Source: Colidextribacter sp. OB.20
Lineage (GTDB): Bacteria > Bacillota > Clostridia > Oscillospirales > Oscillospiraceae
Assembly: GCF_009911595.1 (NCBI RefSeq)
Contig: NZ_QWKG01000001.1
Location: forward strand, 1-64,000
Direction of reading: 5' to 3'
DNA: 64,000 nucleotides
How positions within the stretch are numbered: position 1 is the first letter of the stretch; every line of letters starts with the position of its first letter. Positions 52,591 through 61,421 of this stretch are shown here, one piece after another. The position numbers and the translations under genes are program-made. Below the pieces are notes generated by a model. It did no database searches. It was not told where the DNA came from and saw only the letters and a program-made list of their open reading frames with translations.

Positions 52591-55155
52591 ATGAAAGAAA
52601 CGTCAAATAAGCAGGAAAGGCGCAGAAGCCTCTCCCTGCTGCTCTCCATTATTTTGATATTCTCTTTCTTTGGGGCAATTATATTTTCAGTATCCCAAAA
52701 GATTACCAGAAAGATGTCCGCGTCCGCCATTCAGAACCTGAGCGAGAGCCTGGACCTGATCGAGAGTACCATTGACGCCATCCTGCGCAGCCAGGCAGAA
52801 TTTCAGGAGCTGATCGCCCAGGAAATCGCGCAGGCAGAGGACCCGGAGGACTACATCCGCTCCTATGACCGGAATCAGACCATGGCCAAGATGTCCCTGA
52901 TTCTCTCGGGAAAAACGGAAGGGGTCTCCAACACTGGCGAGCGGTTTACCGAGGAGGGTCTGGACTTCTCCGCAGGCGGAACCGTGATCGGCCTTCCGGT
53001 CTCTCAATCCTATCTGAACTATATGGGAACATGGTCATATACCATCAAATGCCCGGTCGAGCGGGATGGCGGGGTGCTTGGAACCCTTTATATCGAATAT
53101 GTATATGATGCCATTGACCAGTCTCTTCCGGAGGGCTTCTACAACCAGCAGGCGCTTCTGTATATCATGGACGCGGAGAGCCAGCGCTTTGTCTTAAAGC
53201 CAAAGGGGATGGGCCAGCGAAACGCGGGCCATTTGAATTTGACTGATTTCTACCGGGCAAACAACATTCAGGAACCGGCGATCCGTTCAGAGGTGGAGGA
53301 CTGCCTCAGCACCGGCCGAAACGCCCTGTTTTATCACGATATCCGGGATATACAGGCTCTCAACTATATGTGGGCGGTGAACAACGGAACCATTTTCCTG
53401 GTGGGCTACGTTCCGGTGGAAGCGATTCAGCAGGAGGGGCGGACCGTCACCCAAAATATCGCCATTGTTGTGGCCTCTCTGCTGGCGGCCTTTTTCCTGT
53501 GCATTGCCCTGTATTATCTGAACTGGAGGCAGCAGGAAAAGCTCCGGCAGGAGCGCGAGGCGGAGCGGAAGCTCCACAGCCAGCAGCTGGCGCAGGCGCT
53601 TCAGGCCGCCCAGATTGCCAGCGAGTCCAAGACCACATTCCTCTCCAACATGTCCCACGATATCCGCACCCCCATGAACGCGGTGCTGGGCTTTACAACA
53701 CTTTTGGACAAGGATGCGGACGACCCGGTCAAGGTGCGGAAATACACCCAAAAGATTATGGCCTCCGGACAGCACCTGCTCAGCCTCATCAACGACGTTC
53801 TGGATGTCTCCAAGATCGAGAGCGGAAAGGTCGTACTCAATCTTGAAAAATTTGCCCTCAGTGACGTGGTCTCCTCTGTAGATGCCATCATACAGCCCAT
53901 GGCCAAGGCAAAGAGGCAGGAATTTCATCTGGAAGTAACTGGCATCCGCCACGAGTATCTGATTGGAGACGAGACCCGGATCAACCAGATTCTCATCAAC
54001 CTCCTCTCCAACGCCGTAAAATACACCCCTGAGGGCGGCAATATCTGGTTCCGAATGATTGGACTCAAGCAGCGCTCCAATCAGTATGAGCACATCCGTA
54101 TCGAGGTGGAGGATGACGGCTACGGCATGACGCCGGAGTATCTGGAAACTATTTTCGACGCCTTTACCAGAGCGGAGAACAGCACCACCAACAAGGTGCA
54201 GGGCACCGGCCTGGGCATGGCGATTACAAAGAGCATCGTGGAGCTGATGGGCGGCACCATCAAGGTCTTCAGCGAGGTGGACCGCGGCTCTCTCTTCCGG
54301 GTCGATCTGGAGCTCCGCATACTTGAGAGAACGGCGGACCGGCAGTTCTGGGCACAGCGGGACATCTCCCGCATCCTGTTGGCAGGCGGAGCCGGGGAGA
54401 GTCAGGAAAACATCCTGGCCCTCATGCAGGATACAGGCGTCCATCTGGACGCCGCCGAAAACGCGGAGAAGGCCCTGGAGCAGATACAGGACGCCAGAAG
54501 CTTCCAGCTTGTCCTGCTGGACTGGGAGAGCTGCGGTCTGCAGGCTGTCATACGCCTGCGTGAAGTGCTCCCCAACACCACACCGATTATACTGCTGGCG
54601 GAGTTTGACGCGGAAGACCTGGAGGAAGCGCTCAAGGTCAGCGGAACAGAATCCCTCACAAAGCCCTTCTTTGTCTCCGCGCTCCGTGAAAAAATCGAGG
54701 AGCTGAGATACACGGGCGACGAGACGCCGGCGCCTGACACGGAGGAGTCCGGTGATTTGAAGGGGATGCGCTTCCTTGCCGCGGAGGATAACGAGATCAA
54801 CGCCGAAATTTTGACGGAGCTTTTGGAGCTGGAGGGGGCCGCCTGTGAGATCGCGCAGAACGGCCAGCTGGCGGTGGAGCGCTTTCAGCGCTCTGCTCCG
54901 GGCGAGTTTGACGCAATCCTGATGGACGTTCAGATGCCAGTGATGAACGGTCATGAGGCTGCAAGAGCCATCCGCGCACTGGACCGGGAGGACGCAGGAA
55001 GCATCCCCATCATCGCCATGACGGCCAACGCCTTCGCGGAGGACGAAAAGGCGGCTCTGGACGCCGGCATGGACGCCCATGTCCCTAAGCCCCTGAATAT
55101 GGATCTGCTGAAGAAGGCCATCCGGCAGCACAGCAGACGAAAGGAAAAGGGATGA
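52591..55155 (+). CDS. Hybrid sensor histidine kinase with two receiver domains
   Basis: The 854-residue protein has helix 1 (about 12-34), an extracytoplasmic sensor (about 35-290), helix 2 (about 292-313) and a short coiled coil. HisKA follows with His356 (MSHDIRTPMN), then HATPase_c (INLLSNAVKYTPEGG, DDGYGM, GTGLGMAI) and two receiver domains. The last has Asp779 and Lys in KPLN and looks active. The first keeps Asp644 and Lys but lacks the acidic pair (LLAGGAGES), so it may not be phosphorylated. The ATG at 52591 has GGAGG. It overlaps the binding-protein gene by four bases. Confidence 0.92.
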   Translation: MKETSNKQERRRSLSLLLSIILIFSFFGAIIFSVSQKITRKMSASAIQNLSESLDLIESTIDAILRSQAEFQELIAQEIAQAEDPEDYIRSYDRNQTMAKMSLILSGKTEGVSNTGERFTEEGLDFSAGGTVIGLPVSQSYLNYMGTWSYTIKCPVERDGGVLGTLYIEYVYDAIDQSLPEGFYNQQALLYIMDAESQRFVLKPKGMGQRNAGHLNLTDFYRANNIQEPAIRSEVEDCLSTGRNALFYHDIRDIQALNYMWAVNNGTIFLVGYVPVEAIQQEGRTVTQNIAIVVASLLAAFFLCIALYYLNWRQQEKLRQEREAERKLHSQQLAQALQAAQIASESKTTFLSNMSHDIRTPMNAVLGFTTLLDKDADDPVKVRKYTQKIMASGQHLLSLINDVLDVSKIESGKVVLNLEKFALSDVVSSVDAIIQPMAKAKRQEFHLEVTGIRHEYLIGDETRINQILINLLSNAVKYTPEGGNIWFRMIGLKQRSNQYEHIRIEVEDDGYGMTPEYLETIFDAFTRAENSTTNKVQGTGLGMAITKSIVELMGGTIKVFSEVDRGSLFRVDLELRILERTADRQFWAQRDISRILLAGGAGESQENILALMQDTGVHLDAAENAEKALEQIQDARSFQLVLLDWESCGLQAVIRLREVLPNTTPIILLAEFDAEDLEEALKVSGTESLTKPFFVSALREKIEELRYTGDETPAPDTEESGDLKGMRFLAAEDNEINAEILTELLELEGAACEIAQNGQLAVERFQRSAPGEFDAILMDVQMPVMNGHEAARAIRALDREDAGSIPIIAMTANAFAEDEKAALDAGMDAHVPKPLNMDLLKKAIRQHSRRKEKG

Positions 55156-56480
55156 ATGATATGAAGAGATGGATTTCAGCTTGCCTGACAGCGCTTTTCA
55201 TTCTGTCTCTGGCAGGCTGCGGCCACGAGGATCCCAAAAACCTGATCCCCGAGGAGAAGGAGAAAAAGCCCACGGTCAACCTGTTTAGTCCCATGGAGAA
55301 AAGCGATCCCAACGCGGAAAATGTGGCGCGGACCGCCCTGGATTTGACTGTAGCAATGGCGGAGGAGGCCGTGGGCGTCACGGTTGCTTACCGCACCTAT
55401 ACAGCGGAGGACCACAAGGACAAGACTTATGACGACGTCGCCCTTGACCGGGCACGCAGCAACATGGACGATCTCTACCTGCTCAATCCGGATACCATCC
55501 AGACGCTTGGCGCAGAGGGGAAGCTGATGGACCTGTCCGGGCTGGACAACGTCAAAAACCTGCGGGAGGTCATTCGCATCGCCAACACGGTGGACGGAAA
55601 GCTGGTCGCAATCCCCCAGGAGGTGGTGGCCTACGGCCTGTTCGTCAACGTGGACCTCTTTAAGCAGTATGGCCTTGCCCTGCCGGAGACGCCTGAGGAG
55701 CTTCTGGAGTGCTGCCGGGTGTTCAAGGAGAACGGAATCGAAACGCCTATTGGGGCCAACCGCTGGTGGCTGGAGACCTTTGTCTTTGCCCAAGCCTACG
55801 CCGACCTGTACAACGGCGGAAATACCCAGGCAGAGATTGCGTCCCTCAACAGCGGAGAGCGCAAATACAGTGACTATATGCGCTCAGGGTTTGAATTTCT
55901 CCAAACACTGATCAGCCAGGGCTATATCGACGCAGAGAAGGCCCTGGTCAGCGAGGCCATTGAGGGGGAGAGGCCGGATTTTCTGGCGGGAAAAACCCCC
56001 ATTGTCATGGCCTATTGGGCGGCGGCAAACACGGAGACCGCCTATGGAAAGACTGATTTCGAGATGAAGGTCATCGGATTTCCCAGCAGCCGGGGGCAGA
56101 TGCCGGTGCTGTCCATGACCGGATTGGCTGTGGGGGCCAACGCGGAGAACCGGGAAAACGCGGCCCGTATTCTGGATCACATGATTTCTGACGAGGCCCT
56201 TCAGCTCTTTTCCGAGACGAACCGGGTGATCTCACCCTCTAAAAACGTCTCCCTGGAGTGCCCCCCCTCCTTAACTCCCCTCTACGACCGGATCGAAGAT
56301 GGCGTCTACGTGCTTGCCACCAACGCGGGGATGAAGGTGGAGCAGTGGGGCAGCACCTGCCTGATCGTTCGGGAGCTGCTGAACGGCGCGTCGGTAGAGG
56401 AATGCATGGCGGCCTTCGACAGACTGCAGGACGCGGCCCTCGCCCACAGCGGCGGTGCCAAAGCGGTATTTCCTGAATAA
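55152..56480 (+). CDS. ABC-type extracellular solute-binding lipoprotein (sugar type)
   Basis: The 442-residue protein has a signal peptide with lipobox LAGC (Cys23) and the two-lobe family 1 binding-protein fold (DLYLLNPDTIQ, VVAYGLFVNVDLFKQYGLALPETPEELLE, GKTPIVMAYWAA, SMTGLAVGANAENRENAARILDHM). No permease or ATPase genes follow. It overlaps the hybrid kinase gene by four bases. That suggests it presents a ligand, probably a sugar, to the kinase's outside domain rather than feeding a transporter. A terminator follows directly. Confidence 0.85.
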   Translation: MNDMKRWISACLTALFILSLAGCGHEDPKNLIPEEKEKKPTVNLFSPMEKSDPNAENVARTALDLTVAMAEEAVGVTVAYRTYTAEDHKDKTYDDVALDRARSNMDDLYLLNPDTIQTLGAEGKLMDLSGLDNVKNLREVIRIANTVDGKLVAIPQEVVAYGLFVNVDLFKQYGLALPETPEELLECCRVFKENGIETPIGANRWWLETFVFAQAYADLYNGGNTQAEIASLNSGERKYSDYMRSGFEFLQTLISQGYIDAEKALVSEAIEGERPDFLAGKTPIVMAYWAAANTETAYGKTDFEMKVIGFPSSRGQMPVLSMTGLAVGANAENRENAARILDHMISDEALQLFSETNRVISPSKNVSLECPPSLTPLYDRIEDGVYVLATNAGMKVEQWGSTCLIVRELLNGASVEECMAAFDRLQDAALAHSGGAKAVFPE

Positions 56481-56483
56481 TAA

Positions 56484-56512
56484 AACATCCACCGGCTTTG
56501 CCGGTGGATGTT
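56484..56512. terminator. Bidirectional terminator
   Basis: AACATCCACCGGC (56484-56496) pairs with GCCGGTGGATGTT (56500-56512), with A- and T-rich edges. It separates the kinase operon from the leftward membrane gene. Confidence 0.85.
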
Positions 56513-58269
56513 TATTGTTTTGCGCCTTGGCTGGCTCTATGACAGCAGGCGGAAAGGCCGCACATACAGGCCAGAGCGGTGACAACGTAGCCCTTGCCGG
56601 TAAACCAGTAGTGAATGCCGGCGTGATTTACGGTGACAGCGCGCCAGACCATAGGCAGGACACCCACCAGGACGTAGGGCATGGCGGTCAGGAAAAGCTC
56701 CTTCTCCTCCAGGGGATTCCCCTTCCTCTGAAGGAGGCGGAACACATACCAGAGCACCAACGCCGCGGCCAGCAGGGCGGCGGGAGTCCTGAAAAAGCTG
56801 AGCAGATTGGTCCGCTCCACCTGGATGCGGGAGAAACGCATGGTCTTGTCCAGATTGAAATTGGACAGGCGGTTGGTCACAGCGGCGAAGGCATTTTGGA
56901 GCACATTTTCCCCGGTGAGCAGGCTGGCAAAGACCCATTTCAGGCTCCACATCCCGGCGTAACCCGCCCCCCAGAGGACTCCCCCGCGGACCAGGCCGGC
57001 CAGGCGGAGCTCCGGAGCGTCGCCGGAGCGCAGGCAGAGGTAAAAAACAGCCGGAACCCCGAAAACGGCGATGGGGTAGGTCAAAAAGTCAAAAAAGGCG
57101 GTGGCGATCCCCAGGGCCAGGAAGAGGCCGCCGCAGATCCGGGCCCGCCCCACCCGCGGACCCAGGGCCAGCAGCAGAAGGGTCCCCAGGGTGAAGAGAT
57201 AGCAGCAGGCGGAGTATTGCAGGCTGTAAGCTGTGACCCTCGGCATGAGCAGGAGCATCGAAGCAAGATAGGCCGGGACAAAGCGGCCCAGCCCCCTGCG
57301 CCAGAGCAGGAGCAGCACTCCGCCGCACAGCAGCCCCTGGACGGCGCCGTTCAGCGCCCGGATTGCTCCGTAGTCCATCCAAAACAGCAGGGGCCGGAGG
57401 AGAAGCAGGTAGCCGTGCCAGTATCTGGGGTAGGTCTGGATTCCGGTATACGCCTCGTCCTGGAGGTAATGCCGGGTTATGGTCTCGCAGGGGTCCACAT
57501 AGCCGTCCTGGGGGAAGGCCCCCCGGTAGACCAGCATAGCCCGGCGGAGGGGGGCGGCCCTTGTGAGGTCGGCGGCCTCCAGGATCATGGTGGCATCGGT
57601 GAAGTTGTCCAGCCGGCTCTCACACCAGGGGAACAGGTCGGGGTACAGCCCCTCCCGCTGAAAAATCCGGGCCGAGGCCAGGGCGTTTTTTTCCAGCCTG
57701 GCAGCGGCCTCCGGCGTCAGGGGGCGGAACAGCCCGCTGAGCAGGGCGGTTCCCAGCACCGCCGCCAGCAGAAGGGCGCACAGCACACGCAGCACCCCGG
57801 CAAAAAAACCCCTCCGGGAGGCAGGCCGAAGCTCCCGAAGCAGGAGGGACCAGTCCAGAAGGGCACATAAGCGGGCACAGGCCCCGGCGGCGCGGGAGAG
57901 GAGCCAATAGACGAAGGGGCAGGCTGCCGCAGCCAGCAGACAGCTCAGGCCGGCCAGCAGGCCCTCTCGGGGCAGTCCCAGGGCGGCGGCCAGGCTCTGA
58001 ACCTGGGCGGAGGCCAGACAGGTATTATAGAAGCAGGCGCCCAGAGACCAGCACACCGGAAGGGCGGGCAGAAGGAGAACCGCCCGGAGCAGGGGGCGCT
58101 CCGGGCGCCAGGGGCCGGCGCCCCGTAGGGCCACAGCAGTCCCGCACACCAGACCCAGCCCCCCAAAGGCCGCCAGCCATCTGCCTCCCAGAGGGGACAG
58201 CGCCAGGAAAAGGGCCGCCGCGGACAGGCCAAAGACCACCCGGCCCGGGAGGCTTACGGGCTGTCTCAT
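56512..58269 (-). CDS. Polytopic membrane protein, probable GT-C-type glycosyltransferase
   Basis: The 585-residue protein has about twelve membrane helices with a large outside loop after the fourth or fifth helix (about 195-285, DATMILEAAD, CETITRHYLQDEAY). This layout is that of lipid-linked-sugar GT-C transferases, though the DD/DE motif is not certain. Its start overlaps the stop of the GT2 gene upstream, giving one operon for envelope glycan or glycolipid synthesis. The family name is unknown to me. Confidence 0.6.
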   Translation of the reverse strand: MRQPVSLPGRVVFGLSAAALFLALSPLGGRWLAAFGGLGLVCGTAVALRGAGPWRPERPLLRAVLLLPALPVCWSLGACFYNTCLASAQVQSLAAALGLPREGLLAGLSCLLAAAACPFVYWLLSRAAGACARLCALLDWSLLLRELRPASRRGFFAGVLRVLCALLLAAVLGTALLSGLFRPLTPEAAARLEKNALASARIFQREGLYPDLFPWCESRLDNFTDATMILEAADLTRAAPLRRAMLVYRGAFPQDGYVDPCETITRHYLQDEAYTGIQTYPRYWHGYLLLLRPLLFWMDYGAIRALNGAVQGLLCGGVLLLLWRRGLGRFVPAYLASMLLLMPRVTAYSLQYSACCYLFTLGTLLLLALGPRVGRARICGGLFLALGIATAFFDFLTYPIAVFGVPAVFYLCLRSGDAPELRLAGLVRGGVLWGAGYAGMWSLKWVFASLLTGENVLQNAFAAVTNRLSNFNLDKTMRFSRIQVERTNLLSFFRTPAALLAAALVLWYVFRLLQRKGNPLEEKELFLTAMPYVLVGVLPMVWRAVTVNHAGIHYWFTGKGYVVTALACMCGLSACCHRASQGAKQ

Positions 58270-59222
58270 TACTCCGCCGCCCTCTCCCGCAGGAGCCGCT
58301 TGCGCTCGACGGCGGCCAGCTGGAGCTTGAACTCAAACTCCTGCCGGTTTTTCTGCACCAGATTGTTGAGCACCAAACCGCAGGAGAACAGCTGCAGGGC
58401 GGCCAGCACCATAAAGCCGCAGATAATCAAGGTGGGGAAGCGGGGCACCAGGCCGGTGGCCAGATAGGCGGACAGAATCGGGACAAACAGAATGCCGGCA
58501 GCGACACACAGCAGGGCCGCCAGCACGGAGAAAAAGGGGAGCGGGGCGTAGATGCGGAAGAGCCGCAGGATCGTCTTTAACACCTTGAAGCCGTCGGAGA
58601 AGGTGTTCAGCTTGGACTCGCTGCCCTCCGGCCGGTCCCGGTACTGGACAACCAGATTCCCAATCTGCATGTTCTTGTCCACCGCGTGGATGCTCATCTC
58701 CGTCTCGATCTCGAAGCCCTTGGACAGGACCGGGAAGGTCTTGACAAACTCATAGCTGAAGGCCCGGTAGCCGGTCATAATATCTTTAATGTTGTTCTTG
58801 AACAGGGAGTTGACGCAGTATCTCACCAGGGAGTTGCCCAGGTTGTGGAAGGGGCGCTTGTTCTCGGTAAAATAGGTGGAGGAGAGCCGGTCTCCCACCA
58901 CCATGTCCGCCCGGCCCTCCAGAATCATCCGGGCCATCTCAGGGGCACACTCCGCCGGGTAGGTATCGTCCCCGTCGGTCATGATGTAGCACTCTGCGTC
59001 GATCTCCCGGAACATCCGCCGCACCACGTTGCCCTTTCCCTGGGCGTACTCCTGGCGGACCACCGCCCCCGCCCGCCGGGCGCACTCGCCGGTGCGGTCA
59101 GAGGAGTTGTTGTCATAGACGTAGATCACCGCGTCGGGCAGCGCCGCCCGGAATTTCTGGACCACCTGCTCAATGGTGCGCTCCTCGTTGAAGCAGGGGA
59201 TCAAAACGGCAATTTTATCCAT
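58269..59222 (-). CDS. GT2 glycosyltransferase, dolichyl/undecaprenyl-phosphate sugar synthase type
   Basis: The 317-residue protein has AVLIPCFNEERTIEQV, NNSSDRT, MTDGDDTYP (DxD-like) and VVGDRLSS, the pattern of polyprenyl-phosphate mannose/glucose synthases, with two C-terminal membrane helices (about 225-280). It would charge a lipid carrier with a sugar that the GT-C protein encoded next uses. The ATG at 59222 is preferred; the frame upstream runs into the tRNA. Confidence 0.85.
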   Translation of the reverse strand: MDKIAVLIPCFNEERTIEQVVQKFRAALPDAVIYVYDNNSSDRTGECARRAGAVVRQEYAQGKGNVVRRMFREIDAECYIMTDGDDTYPAECAPEMARMILEGRADMVVGDRLSSTYFTENKRPFHNLGNSLVRYCVNSLFKNNIKDIMTGYRAFSYEFVKTFPVLSKGFEIETEMSIHAVDKNMQIGNLVVQYRDRPEGSESKLNTFSDGFKVLKTILRLFRIYAPLPFFSVLAALLCVAAGILFVPILSAYLATGLVPRFPTLIICGFMVLAALQLFSCGLVLNNLVQKNRQEFEFKLQLAAVERKRLLRERAAE

Positions 59223-59249
59223 AGGATACCCCTTTCTCTTCTGTACAAA

Positions 59250-59284
59250 TAAAAAAGCCGAAGCAAAGCGGACTTTGCTTCGGC
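59250..59284 (-). terminator. Terminator of tRNA-Leu
   Basis: GCCGAAGCAAAG (59257-59268) pairs perfectly with 59273-59284, with a T6 run on the minus strand, right after the tRNA. Confidence 0.9.
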
Positions 59285-59285
59285 G

Positions 59286-59372
59286 TGGTGCGCGAGGCGG
59301 GAGTCGAACCCGCACGCCCTTGCGAGCACTGGCACCTGAAGCCAGCGAGTCTACCAATTCCACCACTCGCGC
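59286..59372 (-). tRNA. tRNA-Leu (CAG)
   Basis: On the minus strand the acceptor arms GCGCGAG and CTCGCGC pair, the anticodon stem CTGGC/GCCAG holds TTCAGGT (anticodon CAG), the D arm has TGGTAGAC, a long variable arm is present and CCA is encoded. It reads leucine codon CUG. Confidence 0.95.
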
Positions 59373-59399
59373 AAGTGGCACTCGTTCAGCGCAAGAGAG

Positions 59400-59428
59400 A
59401 TAATACCACATCTAATTCCTTCTGTCAA
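59400..59428 (-). promoter_or_regulatory. Promoter of tRNA-Leu
   Basis: On the minus strand TTGACA (59428-59423) and TATTAT (59405-59400) are 17 bases apart, 28 bases before the tRNA. Confidence 0.8.
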
Positions 59429-59507
59429 CACTTTTCGCAAAATTTTCTTTTATTTTTTTCGCCCCCCTGCCGGGCCCCATCCCGCCTCCATAGAAGCGTC
59501 CTTTTCA

Positions 59508-59698
59508 CAGATTTTAACATAGGGGCGGCCATCAGCCCACCCCTGGAAAAGCCGGAGCTTCTCGCCGCCGTGGATGAGTCTTATTCGCAGATTTTATGTA
59601 GGGGCCGGGCTCCGTCCCGGCCCGTCCCCCGGGCATAAGCGGTCCCAGAAAAGCGGGGCGGCGCGGAGGCCGCCCCCTACTTGATAAAATGCGCGGTA
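59508..59698. repeat. Cluster of GTAGGG palindromic repeats (family 1)
   Basis: A degenerate copy starts at 59508 (CAGATTTTAACATAGGGGCGG). A second starts near 59587 (CAGATTTTATGTAGGGGCCGGG) and ends CCGCCCCCTACTTGATAAAATGCGC near 59694. The flanks AGATTTTAT and ATAAAAT are themselves inverted. The right flank GGACACTCCCG also follows the copy at 30864. No gene lies in this gap from 59373 to 59723. Confidence 0.65.
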
Positions 59699-59723
59699 GG
59701 ACACTCCCGCCGCCGCCCAAGTA

Positions 59724-59752
59724 TTGACAAGCGGGCAAAGCTCGGTTATACT
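59724..59752 (+). promoter_or_regulatory. Promoter of the lar operon
   Basis: TTGACA (59724-59729) and TATACT (59747-59752) are 17 bases apart. Transcription would begin near 59759, leaving a leader of nearly 140 bases before larE. Confidence 0.75.
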
Positions 59753-59895
59753 AAACATGCGGAAGGAAGCCGCGAACGGGCCAGAAGGCTCTCAAACAGA
59801 CATCAGATAAACAGCCCCCGGCGCAGAAGTCCGGGGGATTGCCAGAAGGCATACCTGACAGGTATGTCTTTTTTCTGTTCAGGGAGGGACTCGCT
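59753..59895 (+). promoter_or_regulatory. Structured leader of larE, candidate riboswitch with attenuator
   Basis: Two identical GCC-AGAA-GGC hairpins (59780-59789 and 59841-59850) flank a CCCCCGG/CCGGGGG stem (59815-59821 with 59831-59837). An ATACC/GGTAT stem (59851-59865) followed by six T (59869-59874) looks like an intrinsic terminator 20 bases before the start codon. The layout is that of an aptamer plus expression platform. I could not match it to a known class. Confidence 0.5.
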
Positions 59896-60651
59896 GTGAC
59901 GCTGGAACAATTTTTTCACGAGCACCCCAAGGCGGCCCTGGCCTTCTCCGGAGGGGTGGACTCCGCCTGGCTGCTGTGGGCGGGGCTCCGGGCAGGTGCC
60001 GAGGTACGGCCCTGCTTTATTAAGACCCCCTTCCAGCCCCGGTTTGAGCTGGAGGATGCCTATAAGCTGTGTGACCAACTGGATGTGGACCTGATCGTGC
60101 TGGACTGCGACATCCTCGCCGACGAGACGGTGGCCGCCAACCCCCCGGACCGCTGCTACCACTGTAAGCGGCGGATGTTCTCCCGGCTGAAGCACTATGC
60201 GGCCTCGGAGGGCTTCTCCCTGCTGCTGGACGGCACCAACGCCTCGGACATTGTGGAGGACCGCCCGGGCATGCGGGCCCTAGGGGAGCTTGCGGTCCGC
60301 TCCCCCCTGCGGGAGTGCGGGCTGACCAAAGACCGCATCCGGGAACTGTCCCGGCAGGCGGGGCTGTTCACCTGGGACAAGCCCTCCTACGCCTGCCTCG
60401 CCACCCGCGTCCCCACCGGGCGGACCATCACCCGGGCGGATCTGGAGCGGGTGGAGCGGGGAGAGCAAGCCCTGGCCGCCCTGGGGTTTTGGGACTTCCG
60501 CCTGCGGCTGACAGTGGGCGGAGCCAAGCTCCAGGTGCCGGAGGGCCAGCTCCCCCTGGCTCTGGAGCGGCGGACGGAAATCTTGTCCGCCCTGGAGACG
60601 GATTTTTCTGAAATCACCCTGGACCTGCGGCCCAGGGTCTCTATAGACTGA
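59896..60651 (+). CDS. larE: ATP-dependent sacrificial sulfur transferase LarE
   Basis: The 251-residue protein has the PP-loop SGGVDS (18-23), which activates the substrate carboxylate with ATP, Cys87/Cys90 (CYHCK) and Cys167 in YACLATR, the position of the sulfur-donating Cys176 of Lactobacillus LarE. It converts the carboxylates of the dicarboxypyridine nucleotide into thio acids for the nickel-pincer cofactor. The GTG at 59896 follows GGGAGG and gives the usual MTLEQFF start. Whether it uses a sacrificial Cys or a 4Fe-4S cluster cannot be decided here. Confidence 0.93.
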   Translation: MTLEQFFHEHPKAALAFSGGVDSAWLLWAGLRAGAEVRPCFIKTPFQPRFELEDAYKLCDQLDVDLIVLDCDILADETVAANPPDRCYHCKRRMFSRLKHYAASEGFSLLLDGTNASDIVEDRPGMRALGELAVRSPLRECGLTKDRIRELSRQAGLFTWDKPSYACLATRVPTGRTITRADLERVERGEQALAALGFWDFRLRLTVGGAKLQVPEGQLPLALERRTEILSALETDFSEITLDLRPRVSID

Positions 60652-60662
60652 AGGAGGTACTT

Positions 60663-61421
60663 ATGGACAACCGGCACAATATTTTGCGGCTGCTGCGCCA
60701 GGTGGCGGAGGGCTCTCTCCCCCCGGAGGAGGCCCTGCTCCAGCTGAAAACCGCCCCCTTCGAGGATCTGGGCTACGCCAAGGTGGACCTCCACCGCTCA
60801 GTCCGCCAGGGGGCGGCGGAGGTGATCTACGGGGCGGGCAAGACCCCGGAGCAGATCGCCGGCATCGCCGCCGCCATGGGGGAGCGGGGCTGTCAGAATG
60901 TCCTCATTACCCGCATGGGCCCGGAGGCGGCGGAGCTGGTGGCAAAAACCATCCCCCTGGACTACCACCCTATCCCCAGGGCAGCCATCGCCTACCCCGG
61001 GGAGCGGAAGGCCCTGGGCCGCATCGTGGTAGCCACCGGGGGCACCAGCGACATGCCCGTGGCGGAGGAAGCCGCCCTCACCGCCGAGGTGCTGGGCAAC
61101 AGCGTTACCCGGCTGTACGACGTGGGCGTCTCGGGCCTCCACCGGCTGCTGGCTAACCTGAACCCCCTGATGAGCGCCCGGTGCGTGGTGGCGGTGGCCG
61201 GGATGGAGGGGGCGCTGGCCTCGGTGGTCGGCGGGCTGGTGGACTGCCCGGTCATCGCCGTGCCCACCAGCGTGGGCTACGGGGCCAGCTTCGGCGGGCT
61301 GTCCGCCCTGCTGGCTATGCTCAACTCCTGCGCCTCCGGGTGCAGCGTGGTCAACATCGACAACGGCTTCGGGGCCGGATATCTGGCCAGTATGATTAAC
61401 CAAATGGAGGGAATTTCATGA
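60663..61421 (+). CDS. larB: Nickel-pincer cofactor biosynthesis protein LarB
   Basis: The 252-residue protein has a C-terminal AIR-carboxylase (PurE-like) fold with GGTSDMPVAEEA (127-138) and Cys222 in LNSCASG, which aligns by position with the cysteine that binds the pyridine ring in LarB. It carboxylates and hydrolyses nicotinic acid adenine dinucleotide, the first step of the cofactor. AAGGAGG precedes its ATG. It overlaps larC by four bases. Confidence 0.93.
   Translation: MDNRHNILRLLRQVAEGSLPPEEALLQLKTAPFEDLGYAKVDLHRSVRQGAAEVIYGAGKTPEQIAGIAAAMGERGCQNVLITRMGPEAAELVAKTIPLDYHPIPRAAIAYPGERKALGRIVVATGGTSDMPVAEEAALTAEVLGNSVTRLYDVGVSGLHRLLANLNPLMSARCVVAVAGMEGALASVVGGLVDCPVIAVPTSVGYGASFGGLSALLAMLNSCASGCSVVNIDNGFGAGYLASMINQMEGIS

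Noticed and set aside
58269-59411. A 63-residue N-terminal extension of the GT2 glycosyltransferase
   Set aside because: The extension is translated tRNA-Leu and terminator sequence; the domain begins normally at 59222.
59508-59698. Palindromic repeats as transcription terminators
   Set aside because: They lack T-runs, occur in both orientations between and upstream of genes, and share arm sequence across sites, which fits a dispersed repeat family better.
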